Part shown: positions 56,711-64,000 of the stretch, in pieces
How the letters are laid out: each line of letters opens with the position of its first letter
Position numbering within the stretch: the stretch's first letter is position 1
Origin: Erysipelothrix aquatica
GTDB lineage: Bacteria; Bacillota_I; Bacilli_A; Erysipelotrichales; Erysipelotrichaceae
Direction: 5' to 3'
Assembly: GCF_009828775.2 (NCBI RefSeq)
Contig: NZ_WTSY02000005.1
Coordinates: forward strand, 29,876-93,875
DNA: 64,000 nucleotides
Notes under the pieces: model-generated
What the model was told of the DNA's origin: nothing
Database searches by the model: none
What the model saw: only the letters and a program-made list of their open reading frames with translations
Translations under genes and position numbers: made by a program

Positions 56711-57781
56711 ATGGAAATAATAGAACTAGAAGCTACTCTGAATAGTCTGACTTCTGAGTTAGTTAAAACAGTAGAAATAATTCAGACCATTAAAAGTGAA
56801 AATCTATCAGTATCTTCAAAAGAATCCGCATCCCAAGCAACACTTGCCTATATTTTGGATAAAGCTGCAGAACTTGGTTTTAAAATCAAAAATGTGACCC
56901 AAGGGGTAGGGTATATTCAATATGGCGAAGGTGCTGAATCGGATGATTATATTGGAATATTCGGGAATGTTGGCACGAATGTTGAGACTGTAAATCATGT
57001 AACAAATTCATTGCCAACGTTTACCGATAATACAAGTGCCATGATAACAAATCTTTTTGCGCTCTACGCACTCAAGAAACTTAAAATAACGTTTGATGTG
57101 CCTGTGCGGATTGTTGTCACGATGGATCAAGATGGCGAATTTGAGCATATTAAAGACTATCTCAGACTTGAGGTTGTACCGCTATTTGGATGGACGCCGA
57201 CATCAACATGGAGTGTTACATATCCAACGTACCAACACGCCAAGATAAGGATTCAAAGCAAAAACTCGAAAGAATCTACGAATTATCTAGATACTGAAAC
57301 TATAAGAGAAATCCTAGAATTAAATATGCGAAATCATAAGAATTTAGAAAAGAACATGCCGATTTATGGCATTAATATTACGAAAATTTATGAGGCGAAA
57401 GACCACATGAATGTCGAATTTTCGTATCCGGAAACAATCAATAGCAGTGATCTTAAGTCATTCGTTGAAATAAACATGTTAGGAAATCAAGTTGATACAT
57501 TTCATCCAATGCCACAGCACGTTGTGGCATCCATGCATAGTCATTACATTGAACCACTAACAAAGAGTTATGCTCAGGTTACTGGCGAACGTATTGAGCC
57601 GAGAAAATCCGACGTGTTAACCTACGCATCATTAATTCAGAATACTGTGAGTTTTGGACCAAGGTTAATTCAATGTAGCGGACATAGTGATACAAAAGAT
57701 ACACGAGAGTTGCTACGCCGTAATATGGAGATTTATACCCGTTCGCTATTGATGCTTAGCGGTATAGTAGAAAGTACATAG
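56711..57781 (+). CDS. PepV/M20-like protein lacking metal ligands, probable pseudoenzyme
   Basis: 356 residues with the layout of the M20 dipeptidases: an IGIFGNVGTNVETV strand where active enzymes have GHVD, a TFTDNTSAMITNLFALYALK helix where they have DDKGP, RIVVTMDQDGEFEHI where they have TDEESGW, and a C-terminal HSDTKDTRELLRRNMEIYTR. The metal-binding His and Asp are replaced by Asn and Gly and the Glu pair by Gln-Asp. It may be a regulatory or binding protein. It lies 30 bases after the malic enzyme gene. Family placement is by visual pattern. Confidence 0.7.
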   Translation: MEIIELEATLNSLTSELVKTVEIIQTIKSENLSVSSKESASQATLAYILDKAAELGFKIKNVTQGVGYIQYGEGAESDDYIGIFGNVGTNVETVNHVTNSLPTFTDNTSAMITNLFALYALKKLKITFDVPVRIVVTMDQDGEFEHIKDYLRLEVVPLFGWTPTSTWSVTYPTYQHAKIRIQSKNSKESTNYLDTETIREILELNMRNHKNLEKNMPIYGINITKIYEAKDHMNVEFSYPETINSSDLKSFVEINMLGNQVDTFHPMPQHVVASMHSHYIEPLTKSYAQVTGERIEPRKSDVLTYASLIQNTVSFGPRLIQCSGHSDTKDTRELLRRNMEIYTRSLLMLSGIVEST

Positions 57782-57792
57782 AGGGATTTAAA

Positions 57793-58539
57793 ATGAAGAT
57801 TAAAGTTGAAGTGTGTGCAGGGTCGGTACAAGACTGTATCACCGCTCAAGCGCAAGGTGCCGATCGCATTGAGTTAAATAATGCATTGTTTCTTGGGGGA
57901 TTGACCCCAAGTGTAGCAACACTAACCGAAGCGAAAAAGCATGTCGCAATTCCAATTATCACAATGGTTCGTGCTCGTGCTGGTGGTTTTCATTACACTG
58001 ATGTTGAAATGAAAACGATGTTTGAAGATGCGAAAATACTCATTGAGTATGGTACAGATGGGATTGTATTTGGTTTCTTAAATGCCGACAATACAATAGA
58101 TGAGATTTGGACTAAAGTATTTGTCGACCTTGCGCATGAACATGGTATCGAAGCAATCTATCATCGTGCGTTTGATCGAACCCTAGATGCACAAGCAGCA
58201 ATTGAAGCATTGATTCGATGCGGCGTTGATCGGGTGCTGACGAGTGGATTAGAAACCACAGCGGATAAAGGGATTCCAACGTTGAAAATGCTCCAAGAAA
58301 ACTACGGTACGCAAATTGAAATTTGTGTTGGTGCGGGAGTGAATGAAGAGAATATCAATGAGATTCTTGATGAAACAAAAGCGACCCAAGTTCATTCGTC
58401 ATTCAAAGGATGGTTTGATGACCCAACAACATCAAGTTCAAAAGTATCATACCGATACGATCAATCCGGAGATTACGAAGGCGTTGATGCGAAGAAACTT
58501 AAAACATTTATGGAAGTTCTCATGAAACGTGAAGGGTAA
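57793..58539 (+). CDS. cutC: CutC family protein (copper homeostasis)
   Basis: TIM-barrel protein of 248 residues starting KIKVEVCAGSVQDCITAQAQ; ADRIELNNALFLGGLTPS and MVRARAGGFHYTD are the family signature. CutC was named from copper sensitivity in E. coli, but its biochemical role is unsettled. AGAGGGA precedes the ATG. The next gene begins next to its stop. Confidence 0.92.
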   Translation: MKIKVEVCAGSVQDCITAQAQGADRIELNNALFLGGLTPSVATLTEAKKHVAIPIITMVRARAGGFHYTDVEMKTMFEDAKILIEYGTDGIVFGFLNADNTIDEIWTKVFVDLAHEHGIEAIYHRAFDRTLDAQAAIEALIRCGVDRVLTSGLETTADKGIPTLKMLQENYGTQIEICVGAGVNEENINEILDETKATQVHSSFKGWFDDPTTSSSKVSYRYDQSGDYEGVDAKKLKTFMEVLMKREG

Positions 58540-58543
58540 GGAC

Positions 58544-58873
58544 ATGATGAAGAAAAGCGTAAATATTTATGACTATCAAAACTATCTTAAACAAAAGTAT
58601 GAAGATGCTAGCCATACCCAAGCACTCTTTATGAAATTGGTCGAAGAAATAGGCGAAGTTGCAGAAGCAATAAATAAAAAAACGGGAAGAAAATATGATG
58701 ATGGCGAAAGTTCACTTGCAGACGAACTTGTAGACGTTGTTCATTATGCGATAGCGATCGCAGCTGTAAACGATATCGATTTTGAAAAGACACTCCTTGA
58801 AAAGGATAAACAAGCTTCCCAAAAATATAAGCAAACTCCGGATTTACAATCATATATCAAATCTGCTATTTGA
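58544..58873 (+). CDS. MazG-like nucleotide pyrophosphohydrolase domain protein
   Basis: 109 residues, all-alpha. The EExxE...ExxD metal motif is present: FMKLVEEIGEVAEAI (about 28-42) and LADELVDVVHYAI (about 60-72). Such proteins hydrolyse aberrant or house-cleaning NTPs. Starts at 58529, 58544 or 58547 are possible; AAGG lies just before 58544. No toxin partner is adjacent. Confidence 0.88.
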   Translation: MMKKSVNIYDYQNYLKQKYEDASHTQALFMKLVEEIGEVAEAINKKTGRKYDDGESSLADELVDVVHYAIAIAAVNDIDFEKTLLEKDKQASQKYKQTPDLQSYIKSAI

Positions 58874-58875
58874 AC

Positions 58876-58904
58876 TTGCACAGCATGAGATAACTTGATA
58901 AAAT
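58876..58904 (+). promoter_or_regulatory. Promoter of the fluoride riboswitch transcript
   Basis: TTGCAC (58876-58881), 17-base spacer, TAAAAT (58899-58904) preceded by TGA. Predicted start is about 10 bases before the riboswitch. Confidence 0.7.
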
Positions 58905-58912
58905 TAAAGAAA

Positions 58913-58960
58913 TGGCGATGGAGTTCGCCCAAACCGCAAGAAATTGCTGATGACTCCTAC
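58913..58960 (+). ncRNA. Fluoride riboswitch (crcB motif)
   Basis: The RNA has the crcB-motif order: GGCG (58914-58917) pairing with CGCC (58926-58929), ATGGAGTT in the loop, CCAAACCGC, a short GCA/TGC stem, then the invariant CTGATGACTCC. GGAGT (58919-58923) can pair with ACTCC (58953-58957) to make the pseudoknot that closes around fluoride. The same ACTCC belongs to the terminator that follows, so fluoride binding should free transcription. Confidence 0.92.
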
Positions 58961-58989
58961 AAGTCTTTTTGACTTGTAGGAGTTTTTTT
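58953..58989 (+). terminator. Terminator of the fluoride riboswitch expression platform
   Basis: ACTCCTACAAGTC (58953-58965) and GACTTGTAGGAGT (58971-58983) form a perfect 13-bp stem with a T5 loop and a trailing T run. Its 5' arm competes with the riboswitch pseudoknot. Confidence 0.9.
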
Positions 58990-59004
58990 ATGGAGGAACT
59001 ATAA

Positions 59005-60105
59005 ATGGCTTACATACTTGCAATTGGAATTGGTCTATTACTCAGAAAGATAGCAATGAAACTCGAAATTCCACAGTTATTATTCTATATGCTTGTCGGA
59101 TTTGTTTTATCATACTTTACGACATTACCGTATGGTGATTATATACGTCATGTTGCTTTGGTGCTAGTTCTGCTGCGATCAGGATTAGGGATTAATTTAA
59201 GCACATTGAAGCAAGTTGGGAAAGAAACGGCATTCTTAAGTTTTGTTCCGGCATTATTTGAAGGGTTGGCTGTGCTGGGAATGGCGTTATTGCTAACGAG
59301 AATGAGTGTCGCGGAAGCGGGAATGATGGGATTTATGCTAGGAGCCGTGTCGCCTGCTGTTGTAATTCCGATGATGATTTGGCTCCAACAACGAAATATC
59401 GGAACCGAGAAACATATTCCGACCATGATCATGAGTGCCGCATCCCTTGATGATATTGCGGCAATAACCATCTTCTCGATATTCTCTGGTATGGCAACAC
59501 AATCGAATGAAATTCTCCAAACACTAATCATGATTCCAATCGAGATTATCTTGGGCGGTCTACTTGGTGTCGTAGTTGCGAAAATCATACGACCAAAACA
59601 GACGATTTTAATTGCATTAATTGCGCTGCTACTTGGCTATAGCGATTTGTTGTTGCCGGTATCGGCACTTATCAGTGTCATGACATTTGGAATAACATTG
59701 AGTGAACAGCAAGATACATTACAAGTTCAAAAAGACGCTGGATCATTGTGGATTATCGCCGAAATATTACTGTTTTCAGTTGTGGGCTCGATGATTTCAA
59801 TTGAGACATTTGCCGCAGAAAATTTATGGCTAATCCTTGTGATTTTATCAATAGGAATTATGTCACGAATTGTTGGAATTAGGTTGTCGATTAAAGATGG
59901 TGGTTTTAATGCAAACGAAAAAAGATACATCTCTATCGCTTATTTACCCAAAGCTACAGTTCAAGCGGCATTGGCATCGGTTCCTCTTGCGATGGGGATG
60001 CCATACGGAAATTTAATTTTTGTAACTGGTGTAACGGCAATCATTTTATCCACACCACTAACAACATTATATATGCGAAAAAGAACCGTAGATTTAATGG
60101 ATTAA
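59005..60105 (+). CDS. Fluoride-inducible cation:proton antiporter (CPA family)
   Basis: A 366-residue membrane transporter with about 11-12 hydrophobic segments of the Na+/H+ exchanger fold. LVLLRSGLGINLSTLKQVGK (about 52-71) and MLGAVSPAVVIPMMIWL (about 111-127) are family-like, and SLDDIAAITIFS holds the ion-binding Asp-Asp pair (about 151). GGAGGA precedes the ATG, 16 bases after the riboswitch terminator. CPA antiporters are one of the gene classes known under fluoride riboswitches; the likely role is relief of fluoride stress, by direct F- movement or by pH/ion balance. Confidence 0.9.
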   Translation: MAYILAIGIGLLLRKIAMKLEIPQLLFYMLVGFVLSYFTTLPYGDYIRHVALVLVLLRSGLGINLSTLKQVGKETAFLSFVPALFEGLAVLGMALLLTRMSVAEAGMMGFMLGAVSPAVVIPMMIWLQQRNIGTEKHIPTMIMSAASLDDIAAITIFSIFSGMATQSNEILQTLIMIPIEIILGGLLGVVVAKIIRPKQTILIALIALLLGYSDLLLPVSALISVMTFGITLSEQQDTLQVQKDAGSLWIIAEILLFSVVGSMISIETFAAENLWLILVILSIGIMSRIVGIRLSIKDGGFNANEKRYISIAYLPKATVQAALASVPLAMGMPYGNLIFVTGVTAIILSTPLTTLYMRKRTVDLMD

Positions 60106-60189
60106 GGGTATGTGTGTGAAGTTCATGATAATAAAAGGAAATATTGGAAATTAATCATGACATTTGGTATAGTAATATAGGTGAAGAAA

Positions 60190-60390
60190 ATGAGTGATTA
60201 TCCAAGAATAATACTATATTTAATGTCTTTCTTTATATCAGCGTACGCATTATACGGTGTGGATTTTCGCAAGTTTACCCGTAAGGGAAAAGAAATGCAT
60301 ATGCAAGTGCTCTATATTCTATTGGCATTGGCATTAGGATATGCCGTAGCACAGTTTTTACTCGGATTATCAACTAACTATCTCATATAA
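60190..60390 (+). CDS. DUF1146 family membrane protein
   Basis: 66 residues from ATG 60190, which follows AGGTGAAG; an in-frame GTG at 60181 lies in the ribosome site. Two membrane helices, with the DUF1146 linker YGVDFRKFTRKGKEMHMQVLY between them. The family is often encoded beside mreB/mbl or murA in Bacillota, as here. Function unknown. Confidence 0.85.
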   Translation: MSDYPRIILYLMSFFISAYALYGVDFRKFTRKGKEMHMQVLYILLALALGYAVAQFLLGLSTNYLI

Positions 60391-60411
60391 AAAAATACCG
60401 GAGGAATACTT

Positions 60412-61413
60412 ATGTTTTCAAAAGCAGTTGGAATTGACTTGGGTACTGCAAACATCCTCATCTATGTTAAAGGTGAGGGCGTAGTTCTTGACGAACCATC
60501 AGTAGTATCTATTGACGCAAATACAAAAAAATGCCTAGCAGTTGGCCAGTCGGCTAAAGATATGTTAGGTCGTACACCGGGACGTGTTCTTGCAATTCGT
60601 CCATTAAAAGACGGTGTTATCGCTGACTTTGAAGTGACAGAAATGATGCTTCAATATTTTGTTCGTAAATTAAAATTAAAAGGCGTATTTTCACGTCCTA
60701 CAATCCTTATTTGCTGCCCATCAAACATTACATCAGTAGAGCGTAAAGCGATTAGTGATGCTGCATACCGTGCAGGGGCAAAACGTGTTTATATCGAAGA
60801 AGAACCTAAAGTTGCAGCTATTGGTGCAAACTTGGATATTTCGAAGCCTACAGGTTCAATGGTTCTTGACATAGGTGGAGGAACAACAGACGTTGCAATT
60901 CTATCATTAGGTGAGATCGTTACAAGCACTTCTTTAAAAGTAGCGGGTGACCGTTTGGATCACGATATCATCAAGTATGTTAAAGATACATATAAACTTT
61001 TGATTGGTGATCGTACTGCTGAGGAAATCAAAACTCATATTGGAGCAGCGAGTGTTGAAGCTGTTGACACAATGGAAACAAAAACGTTTGCAGTAAGTGG
61101 TCGTGACTTAGTCACAGGACTTCCAAATACAATTACGCTACGTGCAGATGAAACAGCAAATGCAATGCATGAAAGTCTTCAGGACATTGTACGTGCATGC
61201 CGTACAGTGCTCGAGCAAACGCCTCCTGAATTATCAGCTGATATCGTGACACGCGGTATTGTGTTGACAGGTGGTGGAGCATTACTTCATGGATTGGATT
61301 CACTAATCTCACATGAATTAAGTATTCCGGTATATGTTGCAGAAAATGCGTTGACTTGTGTTGCTGAGGGAACAGGTATTATGCTTGAAAACCTCGAAGC
61401 AATGGGTCTTTAA
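60412..61413 (+). CDS. mreB: Rod-shape-determining protein, MreB/Mbl family
   Basis: Bacterial actin that guides lateral wall synthesis. 333 residues: phosphate-1 loop GIDLGTANILIYVKG (about 7-21), RPLKDGVIADFEVTE, phosphate-2 LDIGGGTTDVAILS (about 157) and adenosine loop LTGGGALLHGLD (about 286). CGGAGGA precedes the ATG. Position after DUF1146 and similarity in the N-terminus fit Mbl as well as MreB; I cannot separate them by reading. Confidence 0.95.
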   Translation: MFSKAVGIDLGTANILIYVKGEGVVLDEPSVVSIDANTKKCLAVGQSAKDMLGRTPGRVLAIRPLKDGVIADFEVTEMMLQYFVRKLKLKGVFSRPTILICCPSNITSVERKAISDAAYRAGAKRVYIEEEPKVAAIGANLDISKPTGSMVLDIGGGTTDVAILSLGEIVTSTSLKVAGDRLDHDIIKYVKDTYKLLIGDRTAEEIKTHIGAASVEAVDTMETKTFAVSGRDLVTGLPNTITLRADETANAMHESLQDIVRACRTVLEQTPPELSADIVTRGIVLTGGGALLHGLDSLISHELSIPVYVAENALTCVAEGTGIMLENLEAMGL

Positions 61414-61436
61414 TTAATAGAATATCAGATAAAGAT

Positions 61437-61474
61437 GGGCTTTATTGTGAATCACAATAAAGCCTGTTTTTTTT
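61437..61474 (+). terminator. Terminator after mreB
   Basis: GGCTTTATTGTG and CACAATAAAGCC form a 12-bp stem with an AAT loop; a T run follows. Confidence 0.9.
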
Positions 61475-61587
61475 CGTGTTTTATGTATAAGTGGTAAAAA
61501 AATGACGAAAATCAGCGTTTTTTACGAAAAGTGTTAGGATTATTAAGGAAAATATCGTAATTTACAGGTAGGAGGTTGAAAAACACT

Positions 61588-62151
61588 ATGAAATACAAAG
61601 AGTCGCTAACGAAACATCTTGAATGTCGGGAGGCACCTACCGATGAATTAATTCAAGAATATCTCAAGGAATATGAAGCATTTATATTAAGTATGCCATT
61701 GTCACAACAGAATCGAGAATGCGTCAGCGGATACAACCGATTCAAACGCATGAAATTTTGGTCATCCACATCTCTAGGTATCGATGTTAGTGTCGGCGAT
61801 ATTTGTTATATCGATTATGGACAAGCATATATCAATGAAGCAGGTTATCAGCATTTTGGACTCGTGATTGCAACATACAATCATAAATTACTGGTAGTTC
61901 CAATGACATCCAACACTAATACAATCAGTCAATCCGTTAACAAACACGATCCTACCAAAGGTCACCTGTATTATATTGGTAAGGTTGAAGGCTTAAATAA
62001 ACCTTCGGTGTTATTTTTGAACGATTGTAAGTTTATTAATTCAGGCAGGATAATATCGATTAATGGTCATATTTGTCCAAAAGGTCCTATTTTTGATAAA
62101 ATACGTACATGTGTAAAGGAAATAATCTTTGGACCACATATGATAGAATAA
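61588..62151 (+). CDS. PemK/MazF-like protein without an adjacent antitoxin
   Basis: 187 residues from ATG 61588 (TAGGAGG twelve bases upstream). After an ~70-residue helical N-terminal region comes a MazF-type SH3-like barrel: VSVGDICYIDYGQAY (about 70-84), HFGLVIATYNHKLLVVPMTSN (about 91-111), PSVLFLNDCKFINSGRI (about 145-161). MazF toxins cut RNA. No antitoxin gene is next to it; mreB and tilS flank it. It may be a core-genome RNA-binding or nuclease protein rather than a toxin. Confidence 0.78.
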   Translation: MKYKESLTKHLECREAPTDELIQEYLKEYEAFILSMPLSQQNRECVSGYNRFKRMKFWSSTSLGIDVSVGDICYIDYGQAYINEAGYQHFGLVIATYNHKLLVVPMTSNTNTISQSVNKHDPTKGHLYYIGKVEGLNKPSVLFLNDCKFINSGRIISINGHICPKGPIFDKIRTCVKEIIFGPHMIE

Positions 62152-62167
62152 TACGTGGGTGAGTAGC

Positions 62168-63370
62168 ATGGATAAAAAGAAACAATGGATAGTGGCTGTT
62201 TCAGGTGGCCCAGACTCAATGGTTTTATTAGATACACTGAGAACGAAAAAATATAAATTAGTGGTTGCGCATGTCAACTACAAGAAACGATTAACAAGCG
62301 ATCGTGACGAAGAAATTGTGGCGGAATACTGTGAGACATACGGTATTCCCTTTGAAACAATCAACTATAGTGATGATTCGAATGATAATAATAATTTCCA
62401 ACATAATGCACGAGTCTTTCGTTATGCATTCTTTAAAATGCTTGTAAGTAAGTATAATGCGAACGGAGTTGTGGTCGGACATCATCTTGACGATGATGTC
62501 GAGACATATGTAATGCAGAAATCCCGAAATATGAAAAGTGCTTTTGTCGGGCTTGCTCCAAATGCTCTTGTTTTGGGAGTCTACGTGTGGCGCCCACTCT
62601 TATCGTGGCGTAAAAATGACATTCTAGCATATGCATCACAAAACTCAATAAAGTATGGAATTGATGAAAGTAATTTCGAGGATACATATACTCGAAATCG
62701 TGTTCGAAAAAATCTACAACATAGTGATGCGATACAGTGGAACCGTTTAATTGAAGAACTCAATTATGAGCGCTCTCTAAATAATGATAAACAAGAGAAA
62801 CTTAAGGAAACAGTTATGGCGTTGGGAAGTACGATTGATACAACCCAAATTTTGGAACATCAGTATCCAGAAGATGTATTGCGCTATTGGCTAAATGATC
62901 AAGGTGTTGATGTCCATGCGATGAGTAAAAAACATGTTGGCGCCATATTGCAAGGTATAGAAAAAGGGACCTATGAAGCAACTTTTGATAACTTGGAATT
63001 GTCAGTGAGTTATGGGTATATGAACGTGAGTCCCCATGAAGAATTCAAAATGCAAATCGACAAGCTTGAGTTTAAGACCTATGATAAATTTAAGATATCA
63101 AAGTCCGGAGAACGAGTTGAAGCAGTTTGCTTAAAAGATGATGATTTTCCCATAACAGTGCGTTATGCATTGCCTGAAGATGAAATAATGATGAAATATG
63201 GCACCAAGAAACTCAACCGATTCTTCATAGATCGCAAAATTCCGCGATTTCAGCGAAAAAAATGGCTTGTAGTTGAAAATTCTGCGAAACATATTGTATT
63301 TGTCGTGGGATTGGGTTGTGATGTTCATCATTACGCTAACAATAACAATATTTTTGTGATAGAATTATAG
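62168..63370 (+). CDS. tilS: tRNA(Ile)-lysidine synthase
   Basis: Converts C34 of the CAU tRNA-Ile to lysidine. 400 residues from ATG 62168 (GGTGAG upstream). PP-loop SGGPDS at 12-17, HHLDDDVETY (about 102), WRPLLSWRKNDILAYA and the Rossmann-like N-terminus are clear; the C-terminal tRNA-binding domain (EIMMKYGTKKLNRFFIDRKIP) is also present. It precedes hpt, the usual order. Confidence 0.95.
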   Translation: MDKKKQWIVAVSGGPDSMVLLDTLRTKKYKLVVAHVNYKKRLTSDRDEEIVAEYCETYGIPFETINYSDDSNDNNNFQHNARVFRYAFFKMLVSKYNANGVVVGHHLDDDVETYVMQKSRNMKSAFVGLAPNALVLGVYVWRPLLSWRKNDILAYASQNSIKYGIDESNFEDTYTRNRVRKNLQHSDAIQWNRLIEELNYERSLNNDKQEKLKETVMALGSTIDTTQILEHQYPEDVLRYWLNDQGVDVHAMSKKHVGAILQGIEKGTYEATFDNLELSVSYGYMNVSPHEEFKMQIDKLEFKTYDKFKISKSGERVEAVCLKDDDFPITVRYALPEDEIMMKYGTKKLNRFFIDRKIPRFQRKKWLVVENSAKHIVFVVGLGCDVHHYANNNNIFVIEL

Positions 63371-63395
63371 TTATCGCAGGAGGATAGTTTTTAGG

Positions 63396-63935
63396 ATGCA
63401 TAAGGACGTAAAAGAAATATTAATTAGTGAAGAACAAATCAATGAAAAATGTGTGGAAATGGGCCAAATAGTCACTGACCACTACAAAGATGCACAAGAA
63501 CCAATTGTACTTGTTGCACTACTAAAAGGATCAGTACCTTTCTTGGCAAGACTCATTAACCATGTGGATTTAGACATGGAATATGATTTCATGGATGTGT
63601 CAAGTTATGCAGGAACTGAATCATCACGCGATATTAAGATTTTAAAAGATTTAGATCGCTCAATTAAGGGCGTGAATATTCTTTTAGTCGAAGACATAGT
63701 CGATACAGGACATACAATTAAAGCGATTATTCAATTACTTAAAAACAAAGGGGCTAATGACGTCAAAGTAATTTCATTACTAGACAAGCCTTCACGTCGT
63801 GAGGTAGATGTTTACGCGGACTTCATCGGATTTGAAATCCCTAATGAATTTGTAATCGGTTTTGGCTTAGACTTTAACGAAAAATATAGACAATTACCTT
63901 ACATTGGAATCCTTAAGGATGAAGTCTATCAGTAA
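63396..63935 (+). CDS. hpt: Hypoxanthine phosphoribosyltransferase
   Basis: Purine salvage: hypoxanthine or guanine plus PRPP to IMP or GMP. 179 residues, with LVALLKGSVPF, the PRPP loop LLVEDIVDTGHTIKAI (about 94-109) and FVIGFGLDFNEKYRQLPYIG at the C-terminus. AGGAGG lies 12 bases before the ATG. Part of the tilS-hpt-ftsH cluster. Confidence 0.97.
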   Translation: MHKDVKEILISEEQINEKCVEMGQIVTDHYKDAQEPIVLVALLKGSVPFLARLINHVDLDMEYDFMDVSSYAGTESSRDIKILKDLDRSIKGVNILLVEDIVDTGHTIKAIIQLLKNKGANDVKVISLLDKPSRREVDVYADFIGFEIPNEFVIGFGLDFNEKYRQLPYIGILKDEVYQ

Positions 63936-63949
63936 GAGGAGTGGACAGA

Positions 63950-64000
63950 TTGAAAAAAAATAATAAAAATAATATTATTCTGACATTAATTACATTGTTT
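63950..64000 (+). CDS. ftsH: Probable ATP-dependent zinc metalloprotease FtsH, first 17 codons
   Basis: An open frame starts at TTG 63950 after AGAGGAGTG and reads (M)KKNNKNNIILTLITLF to the window edge: a basic start running into a hydrophobic segment, as in FtsH. The assignment rests mainly on the conserved tilS-hpt-ftsH order. Confidence 0.55.
   Translation, partial: MKKNNKNNIILTLITLF

Noticed and set aside
58544..58873. MazG-like gene as the antitoxin of a MazEF-type pair with the MazF-like protein at 61.6 kb
   Set aside because: MazG is a nucleotide pyrophosphohydrolase, not a MazF antitoxin, and the genes are 2.7 kb apart with terminators between.

Overview
The window is a single contiguous stretch of chromosome from a low-GC Gram-positive bacterium. 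The gene set (RNA polymerase delta subunit, AddAB, DarA, CTP synthase leader attenuator, tilS-hpt-ftsH order, lipobox lipoproteins, YtrA-type GntR and PadR regulators) is that of Bacillota. The mevalonate-pathway HMG-CoA synthase, the pyruvate formate-lyase fermentation genes and the absence of any sporulation gene fit the Erysipelotrichia. My best guess is Erysipelothrix or a close relative; that is inference from gene content, not from a marker gene. No rRNA, tRNA or CRISPR array was seen.

Layout. 1-5.5 kb: addA (cut by the window edge) and addB on the minus strand, then an unknown gene and exonuclease III. 5.5-10.4 kb: DEAD-box helicase, voltage-gated K+ channel, two lipoproteins (one a cyclophilin). 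10.4-16.4 kb: ABC-F ATPase, rarA, dtd, folD, DUF951, ychF, the c-di-AMP receptor darA. 16.4-20.2 kb: M20 amidohydrolase, then divergent mvaS and acetoacetyl-CoA thiolase. 20.18-21.53 kb: a complete IS3-family element with target duplication, sitting in the loop of the thiolase gene's own terminator hairpin. 21.6-31.4 kb: housekeeping genes (gltX, HD hydrolase, M24 peptidase, DUF1934, rpoE, pyrG with a reiterative-transcription type leader, fba, formate channel, murA).

31.5-45.2 kb is the accessory part. Cassette 1 (31.6-34.5 kb) encodes a secreted ~106-residue peptide, three related membrane proteins and one ABC ATPase: a candidate bacteriocin or secreted-peptide export/immunity unit. A PAS-HTH regulator, pflB and pflA follow. 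Cassette 2 (38.6-45.2 kb) is one long operon: YtrA-type GntR regulator, two ABC-2-like membrane proteins, two ABC ATPases (the second with an Asn in place of the H-loop His), then five tandem, strongly diverged paralogous membrane proteins that keep the same cytoplasmic-loop motif. I regard this operon as the best candidate for an undescribed system.

45.2-47 kb: a PadR-DUF1700-DUF4097 operon with a perfect palindrome in its promoter spacer. 47.1-48.8 kb: split ThrE-type exporter and a MepB-family protein. 48.8-54.7 kb: rpmE with a hairpin leader, then the tightly packed tdk-prfA-prmC-tsaC-rpiB-glyA-upp operon. 54.7-58.9 kb: HAD phosphatase, malic enzyme, a PepV-like protein that has lost its metal ligands, cutC and a MazG-like protein. 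58.9-60.1 kb: a fluoride riboswitch with terminator platform controlling a CPA-type antiporter. 60.2-64 kb: DUF1146, mreB/mbl, an orphan PemK/MazF-like protein, tilS, hpt and the first codons of probable ftsH.

Genes that work together: PflB/PflA with the formate channel at 29.3 kb (anaerobic pyruvate cleavage and formate exit); thiolase and MvaS (first two mevalonate steps); RpiB, GlyA, FolD, Upp, Tdk, Hpt and PyrG (one-carbon and nucleotide metabolism); PrmC methylating PrfA.
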